Source of the DNA: Phallus indusiatus
Lineage: Eukaryota > Basidiomycota > Agaricomycetes > Phallales > Phallaceae
Reading direction: 5' to 3'
DNA: 63,594 nt
NCBI GenBank assembly: GCA_027605045.1
Contig: JAQFWX010000183.1
Span: 1-63,594 of the forward strand
A program made the position numbers and the translations under genes. The notes beneath the pieces are model-generated. The model worked only from the letters and a program-made list of their open reading frames with translations. It made no database searches and was not told where the DNA came from. The stretch's first letter is position 1. Each line of letters starts with the position of its first letter. Shown one piece after another: positions 10,710-22,993 of the stretch.

Positions 10710-11401
10710 TGTTAGGGCTACTCAGCTCACACTAGAGGGAGGGGATCCTAAGTACTATATTGGGCAATAACTATACTACTCACCTAGAGGGAGGGGATCC
10801 TAAGAGAACAAGCTTAGGGACCCTCACTCTAGGTACAGCTACTATATACATAGGATGTAACGGTTCCACTATGAGCAGCGGACTACTATTAACCATAGTA
10901 CATATTCGTATATACATACAATTGTATGCAGACGATCGTCGCCTGCACAAGTACCTAGTATTATGTAATGTACATAGGCGCCATCACACCAGTAAATACC
11001 GCGTAACAGTAAAGGCGCCGGCAGCCTTTCTTACCTGCACTTGCAAATATACAGCTTTATACTGTTTGTTGTGAGTCCGTAAGAACCGGGCTAATCGTAA
11101 ACTGTAACGAAACGTTACACGTGACAAACGTCAGGACAAATCCTGAAGAAGACTGTCACGGCACAACCTCTTATAGGTTGAGGCCAAGTCCTAACTATCG
11201 TCAACCAACAGTGACGGTTAATAGTATTCTATTCAGCAACTAAAGTACATTATAGTATCTATAGCCGTTCCCGGATATCAGTACTTGACAGTCGGGCGCT
11301 TCGTATCCTGTACTTATATGCGTTTTTCCTAGAGGGGGATACCTAAGCTTGTTCTCTTAGGTTTTCCCTCCTCTAGGTGTGTGCCCTGAGTTGTCCTAAC
11401 A
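10710..11401. mobile_element. LTR-like block with long inverted termini
   Basis: It starts TGTTAGGGCTACTCAGCTCAC and ends GTGTGCCCTGAGTTGTCCTAACA, giving TG...CA ends and an imperfect inverted repeat reaching ~60 bp inward that includes CCTAAGAGAACAAGCTTAGG and its reverse. A 20-bp segment (CTAGAGGGAGGGGATCCTAAG-like) occurs twice near the left end. There is no matching flanking target duplication (left GAATC, right GCCAT). The length suits an LTR, but the long inverted ends also resemble a TIR element. No primer-binding site is evident next to it. Confidence 0.6.
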
Positions 11402-12955
11402 GCCATCCAGCAGCTCTACCCTGGCAGGATGGCCCTGCCAAGTAGAAGATGACCTATCAGTCACCCAGCACCCCATCTTATTCAAACCATGCTATGTTTG
11501 GACAGCTGACGGTGGTGAAGAAATAGAAAATCTTGCATCTAATTTTTATTTTCATCATAGGCTTGGTCATATTAAGCTAGAGGTCCTTTACCAAATGTGA
11601 GAGGTAATGGTCCAAAGTAAGTTTATACATGCTTTGTGTCATTCAGTATTTTAACTTGATGCTCAGTTAGAGAAAGTAGTAGAGGACCTATAGGACCGGA
11701 TATTCAACTTGTAGATCTTCCACTTCTTCTCAGTACATAAGGGAAAACATCTTTTTTAATCAATTTTTTCCATTGTATTGTACTTACAAATGGATATTTT
11801 CTCTTGAATTTTCTTTCTGATCACACTTGCGAACTATGACCCCAGTGAAAAGTCCCCCTGTCCATTATAGTTTTTTTCCCAAACAAGCCTTGACATGTGA
11901 TGTGCTATGTTAAGGCTAAAGAAACTTTTGATATATAAGTTTATCTCAATATATTTCATAGGTTATGATGAATCATCCAGATTACTATTTATATTTAAAC
12001 CCATAGAGAAAAGCAATGTAATTTTATTTAAAGGTGATAACAAATAACAGTCAGTACTGATACATACCTCTAGCATTTCAAATAAACCTTTAATCCTTAT
12101 AAGAGCACTGAATTAAGATATGCTGCATCCTGTGGTGTATGCCTTTTGAAAGAAGATATTCGAAAAGACAAAACTGTCTTGTAAGTAAAAATCAGTATTG
12201 ATACCAGGAATCCACCTATATTATTTGAAAAGGGAAGTATGAGGTATAACATAGCAACATCCATTATACAACCTATACAGAATTATCTTGCCATCTGAAA
12301 ACTTAGCAAGATAAAATCTGATAATCACTATAAGCATCTTTCAAAGTCCCCTGGCCTAGAAAATTTTATACATGAGACTTTGGAAATTAAAGGTCTTATT
12401 GGGATCCTGATAGAATAATATAGATTATATCATCATTGGATATTATTTCTAAGAAAAGACATTGGTTGCATTACAATCTTTGTAGGCTTAGCCAAGGTTA
12501 ATAAAAGCTAGAGAGTTGATGTTCTTGTTAGATTGTACCCTAGTGCACATACTACTTCTTTTCCCACTCTATTGCCACATCCTTGAATAATTAGGTGAAA
12601 TCTCTGCTGTTCATCCATGACTCTTGTATTTCCTTCCATCAGCCTGACTGAAGAGAACCAAAACAACTGCAACAGTCTCATCAAGCAAAGGTGCAGGAAG
12701 AAACCATACCAATTGCAAAAAAGAGTGATGATGTGATGAGGAACCCAGCTTGATAATAAAACACTACATGAATCTGACTAAGAGAGGTAGTCTAAACAAG
12801 TTTTATTGCCCTGTGACATTGGCTATTATATCAAGAGTTGAGCCAGACTGTGACAACCAGTTTGACAAATTATTTGACACCTGAGTATGTCTAGCCATAT
12901 GATATTTAACGAGGTTATTTATTAAACAAATTTTAATTACAGACACAAACACCTT
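11402..12955 (+). pseudogene. AT-rich decayed coding relic
   Basis: This stretch is clearly more AT-rich than the genes around it. From about 11525 one plus-strand frame reads like protein for roughly 200 bases (for example NLASNFYFHHRLGHIKLEV), but is broken by TGA, TAA and TAG codons, several of which would be CGA or CAA before a C-to-T change. I cannot assign the family with confidence; a transposase or polyprotein of a mobile element is likely. No intact frame is present. Confidence 0.4.
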
Positions 12956-15087
12956 TCACGCAGTTTTAGCCCACTTTCTAATCTTAACCCAGCATTCAAC
13001 GGGTTTGTGCATAAATCCCTCCACGCTCCTCAGCTCCCCATCTCTTAATGTAATATCATATCTCTGGACGAGCGTGGCAACTAAAATTTGCATTTGAAAA
13101 TATGCAAGACTAAAGCAAATCAAACCACGTCCTTGCAGTCAAAGAAAACACTTACTTTTTACCAATGCAAGCTCTTGGTCCCATTCCGAAGGTCAATAGA
13201 TGCTTCTTAAGTTCGCCAAGTCCTCCCTCTTTTCGCCGTGCTTCACCATCTAGCCATCGTTCGGGACGGAAAACTTCTGGATCACCCCATATAGCCAGAT
13301 CATGCTGAATTGTATATGCAGGAGTGGAGAGTTCGGTCTGCGAGAGTAACACATCAATCTATAAGACAGTCTCTAGAGCTTATGAAACAACTTACCCCCG
13401 GTCCGAACATTCTCTCCTTTATTCTAACATTCATTCCTTCCGGAACGACACGAGGAAGTCCGAACGCATTGGTGGCAAACATCCTAAGACCTTCGTCTAT
13501 CGTCGCTTGGAGGTACTTGACGTTTTTTATCTGGAAAGGTGTTCAACGAAACAATGAAGGCATTCGTAAGTGATTGACCTACGTTATCATACCATAGAAT
13601 GGCTTTCTCCTGCTCATCGTCAACATCCTCGCACTCATCATCCATGGGAAGAATGGAGTCATCAGATTGACGAACGGCCTCGTCAAGTTCGTGTCTCAGT
13701 CTTTGCAATACTTGAGGTGACCGAGCTATCCAATACATTATCGCGGCTGTACTATTCGCAGTTGTGTCCGATCCAGCGGTCCTGATAGTAGAAGCAGAAA
13801 TAAGTTAGTTAGCTACCTACCTTACAAGAGTCAAGGTAGAACTTACAATAACAGCATCGCCTCAGTAATAATATCCGCCTCCGAGACTTCTTCTCCCTCC
13901 GCGTTCTCTCTGGCCGCAGTGTCCATCAGACGGTCCAAGAGGTCGCCACGACGACCTTCAGCGCCAGCGTCAAGGCGTTTTCGAATGCAGCGGCGAGCAA
14001 TATGAGAGAGTGTCTAACAAGAGAAGGTTCAACAACCAGTGGTACTAAGTGAAAGAGGCACCGATACTTACGTCTGTACCCGCGAGTCCACGTTTGATAA
14101 ATGCATCTGGAATAAACTTGACGAATGGAGCCAGCCATGATCCGGGTAATAAGTACGGGAAGAGGCCAAGATACGCAGCGGTTCGACCACGATAATCGAT
14201 CATTGCAGCAACACCGACTTGTTCTTCACCGCTGGGCCCCAGGACATCAGACGCACGATCTAGCATTCCCAAAGGTTCGCCGAAAGCCAAATCCGAGATG
14301 ACGTCGAATGTCATATAGTTCAGCCACATGAGGAGATCGAGGAAGTGATGGGGCTCGCAACTTTGCACGCTTCCGCCCGCCCTTCCAACCGTTTCAGCTC
14401 CTACAGATAAGCCGGATCGATTATGTTCAATCGTAGGTTGATTATCGCCGTCGCTGATGCAGAGGCCGTCAAGTCCCTGAATCATCTTCCGAAGGCTCTT
14501 GCGGATCCATCCTTCGAACTGTTTGACACTGGCCTGGCTGAAGGGATGGGCGAGCACTCTACGTTTTTGAGCATGCCCGTTACCGTCTTGTGTGCTAAAT
14601 AAGCTCGGCGTGTTTCCGACGTAGAAAGATTTGTAGAAAGAAGATTTAGGGAGAGAGAGAGAGCCTTGGGCGTATATCGTGGACGGAGCAGAGGGATCAG
14701 CGCACGACACGTGGTTGGGAGCAATTCGTACGAATGGGCCGTATATCTATAGTAATGGCGATGAGCTTTCCTCTTTCCACAGTCAACCGCAATATAGAAA
14801 ACACTAACCTTGTGGAGCCTATCGATGTGTAAATATCTCTTCCCCGTTCTGGTGTAGTACCCCAATAGCAACGAGGTATATTTGGCAAGCCACGGGCCAG
14901 GAATATCGCTCAGCAGATCAGAGCGAGTGAAGCGATGAACCGCAAGCAGGGCAATGACAGCAATGGCGATGAAGCAGGGGTTGAGGCTGGTGACGTCTGA
15001 CAGCCACTGATTGTGACCGAGCTTGCTGCTAAAGTCGTCGACAAGCTGAGATGTAAAGGAAGTGTTGTTGATGCTAAAGCTGTACAT
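12956..15087 (-). CDS. Cytochrome P450 monooxygenase
   Basis: Seven exons: 15087-14809, 14746-14072, 14013-13847, 13781-13583, 13530-13396, 13337-13156 and 13109-12956, with introns of 46-65 bp and consistent phases, giving 596 residues. Visible landmarks are an N-terminal membrane anchor followed by a proline-rich IPGPW hinge, the I-helix AGSDTT (residues ~376-381), the K-helix EGLR (453-456), FRPERW (508-513) and the heme-binding FGMGPRACIG with Cys542. All catalytic signatures are present, so it is probably active. It would be ER-anchored and need a P450 reductase. The style of the N-terminal half recalls fungal benzoate 4-hydroxylase/pisatin-demethylase-like P450s, but the substrate is not predictable. 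The start could alternatively be an in-frame ATG near 15240. Confidence 0.9.
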
Positions 15088-15634
15088 GACAATGGAATAT
15101 TCCGATAGTCCTTTAGTATCGTCTTTGTGATTTTGTATATATACGCCGATACAAAGCTCATTCTGAAAAGCAGTATGTATACGGGTCGGATCTAACGAGG
15201 AGACGGAAGGATCTTGGGGAAAAACGCCGTTGATGTCCATCGTGAGAAACTGTTGATACTCGCTGACATAGAGTTTTATTAGCAAAGATTGGATTATACA
15301 TATATGTAAAGTTAGGATGAAAACACAAACCCCGCGTCGTCAGTCCCAGTTCCAGACAGACACGTTGCCGAGTGTCTACAGTTAGGATGGAACCTAAACC
15401 CCATCTCGATGACAAGTTGATAGATAGTGCTGAAGGTGTGGCTTTCGAGACAATTGATGATGTGGTTGTGGTGCCCAATGATGCTTTGTTGAAGCATGGT
15501 TTGAGAGACGTTATTTGAAAGCTTGCCTCAACGCTATCATAGCGGTAGAAAACACCGTCCTCGGAGTATCGTATGAGGATTGGAGAAATCTGACGCGGGT
15601 TCAATAAAAAGCGACACGGCCGTCTTCGGTTTAT

Positions 15635-16697
15635 CTATCCATGGTTGAGCGATCCGTATGCTGTCCTCGATATAATCGTTAACGTCGATTCGATGCACTT
15701 GGAAGGTTGGCCAGACAGTGAAATCGCCGTTTTTGCATGCGGCAACGAGGATACCATGAGGGCCAGGAAAGCAAGCTCGGTACAGGCGTTTGGTGCGTCG
15801 CGATGTTCATTATCTTTGTTGATACTTCCTGACCAGAGACAGCGTAACCATTTGCTATCACATAGTTTGACTGGACCGCGAGAGCAGCCACTAAAGATCA
15901 AGCCATCATCTTTTTTATTGCCGGCCGAAGTAAAAGTCTGGCTTTGAACTTGACTCGGGTGTTCGTCCTGAACCCATAATGGCAATGTAAGTAGCGTGGA
16001 GCTGGACGATCCCCCCTCGGTGCAGTCGCGAGAGAAATCTTGCCATTTCGAAAACCCAAGCGATCCGTGAGTTTCCACCCCGCGATGAAACGGCAACACA
16101 AGAGACGTGAGAGAATTTTGTGTTCGGGTTGCTGATACCAAAGCCTTTAGTTGTACCAGATGCGTCCAAAAAGTCTCGTAAAATTTTTCCTTGAACTAAA
16201 TGCGGCTTTTAAAGACATAAAAGTGCGAGAAGATAATACTAATGCTTACCTGTAGACGAAGAGCTACGCGCGATAACGCCATATCGCAGACTTGTTGTTA
16301 TCAAGGACATATTGTCCATTAGATACATGCTATCGGCGTCCCAAGAATGCGGTTAGTAACACATTATCGAGCTACGAGACTTCTCCCATCGCCTGAACAA
16401 GCATTAAGTGTCTGAGAATCGGGATAAAGTGGCGGTACTCACAGTACTAATTCGTGCCGCTTTATGAATTCTTTCCTCCAAGCGTTTCGGAGCGTCGAAG
16501 CATAACTCTCTGCCGTATAATGGATAGCACTCCGAGCCTGTTTTAAAGTAACGATATGCGAAAGATCGGTACCAAGTACTGTCGTCCGTTATATAGTTCT
16601 GGAACCTGCGATTGAATCGAGATAAGGCGATGAAAGAGGAAGGGGTATCGACATAGGCAATGATATGACCCAAGGGTTCGTCTGGTAAATAGACCAA
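15635..16697 (-). pseudogene. F-box (WD40-like) protein pseudogene
   Basis: The start (LPDEPLGHIIAYV, with TWYRSFAYRYF further on) resembles an F-box domain, ending at a GTGAGT donor near 16440. A later exon reads SLRYGVIARS, and after another intron GKVLRGFLD-like sequence continues to RIAW. There the frame breaks: the expected continuation GFRNGKISLATAPR lies in another frame at about 16030-16060. Further downstream, protein-like pieces occur in yet other frames up to about 15635, and no complete C-terminal half is found. Family comparison is from memory of basidiomycete F-box/WD40 proteins. Probably a dead gene, although a single-base assembly error at the first break cannot be excluded. 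Confidence 0.6.
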
Positions 16698-18256
16698 GAA
16701 CGGTTGCTAGTTTTCCTGCTACAGGTGTTTTCGGGAAACTGAGAGTTGATTTGGAAGGTATATTAAGCAGAGTCGGATTGAGCTTTCTTGAAGTCGGGTT
16801 TACGGATGATAAGCTATTGTTTTGTGGGTTCGGTGAGAGCTTGTTTTGCATACGAGCGCAATTTGCTTGTTCGGAATTCAGACGATGACGGATTGTGGGC
16901 TCTGCAGCGGTTGTCGCTAAGGGATGACCCAAAGGTTTACGTGACAGTCACACTCGCACTGTCTGGGAACAGGGCAAATACAATTTATTTCACGTCGACG
17001 GTCAAGTTTTAGTTCAGAATAACAATATGTCTCTAAGTGTTCGTTTTTCTGGAAACGACGACTTCGTCTCTACGTCTGATTCACCCGCAGCGGCATCTCT
17101 ATGTCGTTTCTTGTATTCTGCGGGGGATTCCACATGCCACGTTTCGCGTTCCTAAACAAACAGGGCTAAAAATGCAAAGTGTGAATAAAAATCGGAAAGA
17201 GATGAACCTGGCAGCAGCTTCATGTATCAGGAAGACATCTTTACCTTAAACACCATATTCAGCTCCACTTTGCTTGATTGTTCGGGCGTATCCTGCGAAC
17301 AGCATTGCTATTGAGACACATCGGAATGCAGAAGGATATACAAAGGGCGAACATGACGGGTGAAAAGGTATGCCAACCTTAACAAGGGATCGATTCAGTT
17401 GAGAGAGTAATACTGACACGGTATCATAGTACATGTAAACTTACAATACGATTGTATTGATCCCGTTTGATAATTTGAACCCACAAACATCTTCCTTCAA
17501 TCTCGCCCCTCAGCCGGGCGAGTGTTTCTGCTGAATATGGCTGAGCGGTTTTACCGAAATATGCGCTTTCAGAAGCATCAACACCTGATGGTTATTTGTC
17601 TGTGTTCGGAAATGAGAAGTTCGTAGAAATCAAACCTGCCAATTCTGAAAATGCCATGTCATTTAACGTTTATAGATTATGCGGAGGGGAAGAATCTGAC
17701 ACTTTGAGTCGGAAGGAACGTGCCTCAGCTTGATTGGCCAATGCCGAAACAGTCCTGGGATATAACACAGTCGAAAATCATCGCCATCTCCAACGCTGAA
17801 GATTCAACATTAACGTTGGACTCTTGGGCAAGTCGGAGAGGTGACGCTGAACGGAGACAAAGTTGACCTCGTAATAACACCTTTAATCTATCTCCCATCC
17901 CTCATCATTTTGGCGGTTACCTGGACATTTAAAATGTCAAATACGAGAAAACTCGATAATTGATAGATCATACCCATTCTGCAGGCGGTATACGACGGAC
18001 ATATCGGCTGTGTATTTGAAGTGAGCCGACCGTGATCAATGATAGTCTCAGAATTAACAGTCCGCGGCAGCGTTTGGATATCAGAATTAGGTGCAATGGG
18101 AAAAGTATAAGACAATGACGGTTACGGTGACGAGGATGACGATGAGGACGGGTATGAAGACACCCGAAGTTAACGCGCTTGGTCACAAGATCGTAACGGT
18201 TCACTTGCAGTAATTACAGAGTTGGTATATACTTACTGTGTACTGCTCGCAGTACA
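16698..18256. other. Intergenic, no supported gene
   Basis: Open frames on both strands are short and unlike any family I recognise. Weak protein-like stretches at 17888-18204 (minus) could be an alternative 3' exon of the proline-rich gene at 18257-19931, through a GTGTGC donor near 18300, but nothing compels this. Confidence 0.4.
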
Positions 18257-19931
18257 CTAATATGAAACGTAACGAAACAATACATCATCATCGCACACCT
18301 GAGAGTGCTCAGGAACATCTGCATCATTGTTACCGTCATCATCTGATTCAACAAAATCATCATCCACGCGGACTAATTCAATAGTATAATTACGTGGGCT
18401 TGGTGATATTTCAGGTACCATACCACTATGCTCGACATTTATCTAAAGATTACGAACCAACATCAGCGTAAAAGTGTTTCAAGCAATCAAAGAGACTTAC
18501 AGTGTGAATCGACTCAACTATCCTTTCAGCCGAATCATTTGGATCCCCCTCCACATTGATATCATCCTCATTCCGTGAACCATTTTTGGGTGATATTACC
18601 TCACCAGGTGCGCCCTGTTAGTTTTATTTAATTTTGAAAATAACGAAAAAAAAACATGAATGTACCTCCAATTGCTTTTTTGTGGTGTTATAAGAAGCCT
18701 GACCTTCAATGTTTTCATTCACAGCAGTGGCATCCTCGTTTGTGGTCGCCGTCGAACCAAAAAGCTCCAAAAGTTTCGGCAGATTAACAAAGTCTTCTAA
18801 AAAAGCTTTCAGTTTTGGATCAGATATGTTGGAAGCCTGCGTGAGTTTGTCTTTGTTGATGAACTGCTGGAGAAACTTGCCATGGCGCTCGTTGATTGTA
18901 GCTTGACTAGAAACACTCGGAGGACCAGTGGTTTGTGGAATGTCTACAATCTCTGTGGAACTAGCCACATTGGATTGGGGCGAGGGTATGGGCGAGGGCA
19001 CTGATGGTGATAATGGTAGTCGTGGTGATAAGGGCGGTGATGATGGGGGTGGTGACGGGACAGTCTGAGGGGCTACAGGAGCAAGTTCGTGAAGGGGTTT
19101 AGGTTTTAAAATGGGAGGTGAAGGGCGGTCGGGTGAAAAAATTATTTGATTGGGGGATGATACACGGTCGGTGGGAGGGTGAGAATCAATTATTACTGGG
19201 GACTTTTGAGTTGTGATCGAAGTTGGACGTAAGTATAGAGAGCCAGGAGCATGAGAAGGTAGAGGGTGACGAAGTTGAGGACCCTTGTCGAAGCGAACTT
19301 TCTTGGTGTTGTCTGTGGCAACGTTACGCCATGCTGATTTCGGTGGATGCGGTGGTTGTTGGTCAACGGAATTCAATGAGATGTGTGCATGTTGTCTAGG
19401 AGAGGCCGGAGTGTTGGATAAAGTTACCGGTGTGGTTGTCAAGAATGCGGGGTTGATATACAGTGTCAGAACGGGTTGCTGATTTGGATAGGCAGGATGG
19501 TCTTGAAAAACGGGTGGCGGTGGCGGTGGAGGTTGTGGAGGTGATGGTGGCCGATAGTTAGCTGGAAAGGAGGATGACGGTGGTGGCTGAGTTGGATAGT
19601 ATGGGACGACGGATGGATGTGGCCAGTTTTGCGGCCGATACGTATACAGCTGTGATTGTCCCGGCGGAGGAGGATATGCAGAGGCTGAAGCCCATGGGTC
19701 ATATTGTGGTGCGTATGATGCATTGTATGGTGCATTGTAGCCTGTATATGGTGGCGGTGGTGGCGGTGGCGATGAGAAGCTATAGCGGGGCCCGGGGTAG
19801 TCTTTACTTGGATGTAAGTTTCTTGGAAAGGACGAGATGCCGCGGTGATGTTTACGCCAGTATGAATCCGGCGATTTAGGTCGTCCCCATTGTGCGTAAG
19901 TGTCGGGATCAGCTTGAGTATAATACGCCAT
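18257..19931 (-). CDS. Proline-rich low-complexity protein with acidic C-terminus
   Basis: Exons 19931-18666, 18614-18501 and 18442-18257 (introns of 51 and 58 bp) give 521 residues. Roughly the first 300 residues are rich in Pro, Tyr, Ser and Gln with several polyproline runs (up to eight in a row), like ligands for SH3 or WW domains. A short predicted-helical stretch near residues 360-400 (HGKFLQQFINKDKLTQ) may be the only folded part. The C-terminus is acidic (DDDFVESDDDG). I do not recognise the family. It is divergently oriented to the next gene, sharing a ~580-bp upstream region. The 3' end could be extended by another intron. Confidence 0.7.
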
Positions 19932-20512
19932 CTACCAGCTGTACTTGTGATGACAGAGGAAAAGATCTGCAGTTATACCATCATGCATCGTGCATTCTCA
20001 CACAATTTCGGTTCCGCTGCGCTTATTTTGCGAGTTCGTGCACCACTTTTTAGGCTCTATTACAGAAGCGATATATCACCTTTTGATATTTTAAAGAAGT
20101 TCATGAAGTCTGTTCGTTCGTCCTTCCAGCTCAACTGATATTCCCACAGGCAACCGGATCATTGCTTCATTCGGAATGCAGCTCAAAAGCAAATAACGAA
20201 GGTTGTAAAGTTAATTCCGCAAGACTGTCATCATGATTCATACTGAACGCCGATTGGCCTGAAGTTTGCTTGAGCAAGAGCTGAGAAGTTGGATCCCGTG
20301 GCGCACCTCCGAAGACCTATTGGGTCTCAAATACGATAACCCGAAGGCTACATGCAAAGGATAGACCAACGGACAACTCTCGTCCAAGTGTGCTCTGTGA
20401 GCTTGTGACGCGACGGGCCGCTGAGTTCAAACCCGAGGAGTCAAGGACTTTGGACAACTTCGAATTCAGAGTTACAACCTGAACGCCACCATAACTGAGC
20501 TTGATCACAGAC

Positions 20513-21408
20513 ATGAATGTGCCAATTCCTTTACCCCAACTCAATACCCTCGCGCATCACGTCACCGCTACCACACCAGCTCATTTTCCACCGACCGATA
20601 ACGATGTTGTCGCAGCAACTCAGCTCCGCGAACAGGCTGGAGCAGTGATGGGTTTGTTTCCCTTTTTCTATATCTTCTAGTGGAGTTTCAAAAGTAATTA
20701 TCTATTCTCAGGTACTCAAATCGGTATCAATCTCAAGGATTATGCGGCTGTCCTGCACTACGAAACAGCAATAAAGATTCAGGTCCATGGTAGTTTCGAG
20801 TGCTTGTATACATAAGTTTCACTGATCCTGATTTCACAGAACATAACTATCCTCGGCCAATCGAGCAGGGTGCTGCTGATGCAATCGCTGCTGCTATAGC
20901 ACCTCTTCAGCAACAAATGAACCTAATGCAGGAACAGATGCAGGCGGGATTTACTGATATTAGAAACCAGTTGAATAGAGTGGAAGGGGGGTTAATCAGA
21001 AATACCCGATTAGCGGCAAAAGTTTGTGGTTTAAAATTATTATTTCTGTTGTTTTTATCTGCACTGAATGTAGACCGCCAATCGCCACATAATAAGTCGG
21101 GGTGAGCTTGGCAAGCTAGCAGTCGTTCCGTTCCCAAATAACACATATCCCTATGATGTGAGTACGTTATTTAGTTTAGGTTTTTTTTTTTGCCCTCGCG
21201 TACTGAATCAGTTACGTAGCTTCAGCCTCCTCTCCCACCACTCGAATCTGTTAATGCTGTCCTGGGCTTGAACAGTCCACAAGTAAACCGCTATTTTGAA
21301 AATTATTATCCAAACAAACCTATACCCCACCTTATTAACGATAGAAAATCCAAAATTTTGGTAGCCATTGGGTGCGAGATTCACCCAAGCCTGTTCGAGG
21401 ATGTATAA
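20513..21408 (+). CDS. Small coiled-coil protein, fungal-specific
   Basis: Five exons: 20513-20651, 20712-20789, 20840-21021, 21074-21157 and 21220-21408, with introns of 50-62 bp and phases that all agree, encoding 223 residues. The middle has a short Gln/Met-rich helix (IAPLQQQMNLMQEQMQ) continuing into a heptad-like segment with NQLNRVEGG, and the C-terminal exon ends in a conserved-looking ILVAIGCEIHPSLFEDV. Small basidiomycete proteins of this type are common and usually unnamed. Function unknown. It converges on the AA9 gene, with 480 bp between the stop codons. Confidence 0.75.
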
Positions 21409-21889
21409 ATCCAACTTTCATATGTATTGCTATATACTCCAATTTATAATTTCCAAATAATTCGAACAAAAAAAAATGAACGTTGATGTGTTACGGGACT
21501 TTTATCAGTCGCTTGTTCGAACTGCAAAATATCTTGCGCTAAAAAGGGTGCAAAACAATAACGGGAGATACAGTCTTTGATTCGTGGATATAACTACGAA
21601 TTATTTTCTGAGTTCTCACAAGCGTTCACTTTACTACCATTCAAAATTGTGAGTACTGGGCATTTTGGATGCGCGGCGAACAGCTAGCTTCGTCATAATT
21701 CCGGAGCAATTCACATTAAAGAGTTGAATTGTCCTTCACATCATGTCAGTCAAATGGAAATTTGATTTTCTTCTCGAAACTCGAACAACCATGAGCAATA
21801 ACTAAATACAAGAAAAAACTCAGACGTTTTTACGATCAAACGAATCGGTTCTGGACAGTCTTCGGTACGTAAATTGCTTGACATCGAAC

Positions 21890-22993
21890 TCAACCAGACC
21901 AAACAGCAGGGCCAGCTGAGAAAAAGAAAAGGAAACAGCAACAGTGAGCATTTTCAATCAGAAATCAGTTAGCGAAATCAACTCACGAGCTTGGTATCCA
22001 GTGAAGTTCGAAGGTAAGTCGTAGATATCTGGGAAGCAGTGAATAAACGTATCAAATTTCCAAATAAAATAACATACTGATGAGAATTCCGGGCTCATAA
22101 CCAGTGTAAACACCAGGGATAGATACTAAAGGACCGGGTGTACCATCACCACCATTTATGACGTTTACTTGAGCGCAACCAATGTAGAACTAACGTTGAG
22201 AGGTTAATACAAGAAATTGAGTTCCTGATTAACAGAAATCTTACTTGGGCACCACCATAAGTCTCTGCTACATGTAAAGCAATCTGCTCTCCTCGAATGA
22301 GATACTGACCGCTGGGAAGACTCTTAGGGATGGTGAAAGTGAATTGGTCCATAGCTGTATGTGTGTGTGTTTACGACGTGTCTCAAGGTGAATTAAGTAG
22401 ACGACTTACTTTCTGAGGGAAAGACAAGCTCTCCGTTCGTGAAAACTGGGGCATCTTGCCATACTTTGAACCAAGTTTGGCCGGTACCAGCTTCTTCAGA
22501 ATTCGCGGCCGGTGATGCCAGAGACATGTAAACGTCGAGGTACTTTGATGATGTGAGAAAGAATCTAGTTGATATAGATTTAGAAAACAAAGCGTACTCC
22601 AGGGTGGTAGATTGGTCCGTTAGCTTGGAAACCAACAGTGTCACCAGCGGAAACAGTCGCGACGCTGGTCTCTCCGGCAGTGTTAACCAAGTCAAGTTCG
22701 TAGCAGCGGAACTCGTCAGATGTAACAGACGTAACCTAGTGTTAATACAACATGAGTGAACTCATTAGAACGAGAATGTGATTCGCAAAACCCAAACGTA
22801 CGGGAGCGTTGCTGTAATGGTTAGCTGTTTCACGAACGTATAACCAGTCAGCCGTAACATCCCCGCTCATAATGAAATCAGGGAATGTATCTTAATGCGT
22901 TGAGATAATATATGTAACAAAATGAGAACGAGACATACAATGAGAGGCTACTAAAGTGGCCGCGGCTAATGCGAAAGATGCAAGCTTGAACAT
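21890..22993 (-). CDS. AA9 (GH61) lytic polysaccharide monooxygenase, secreted
   Basis: Eight exons: 22993-22939, 22890-22802, 22735-22598, 22542-22410, 22354-22245, 22189-22078, 22028-21987 and 21915-21890, encoding 234 residues. A 17-residue signal peptide ends just before His18, which becomes the N-terminal copper-binding His (mature start HYTFPDF). The second copper ligand is His92 (YHPG) and the axial Tyr is Tyr177 in QFYIGC. Cys59 and Cys180 can form the usual disulfide. The protein ends in PGPAVWSG with no carbohydrate-binding module. Known role: oxidative, copper-dependent cleavage of cellulose or related glucans outside the cell, needing an electron donor and O2/H2O2. All key residues are present. 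Introns average ~55 bp, unusually dense for a gene this size. Confidence 0.95.

Noticed and set aside
11525..11600. Copia GAG-pre-integrase motif (HHRLGHIKL)
   Set aside because: A short resemblance only; no other copia domain could be read around it, so no family name is given.
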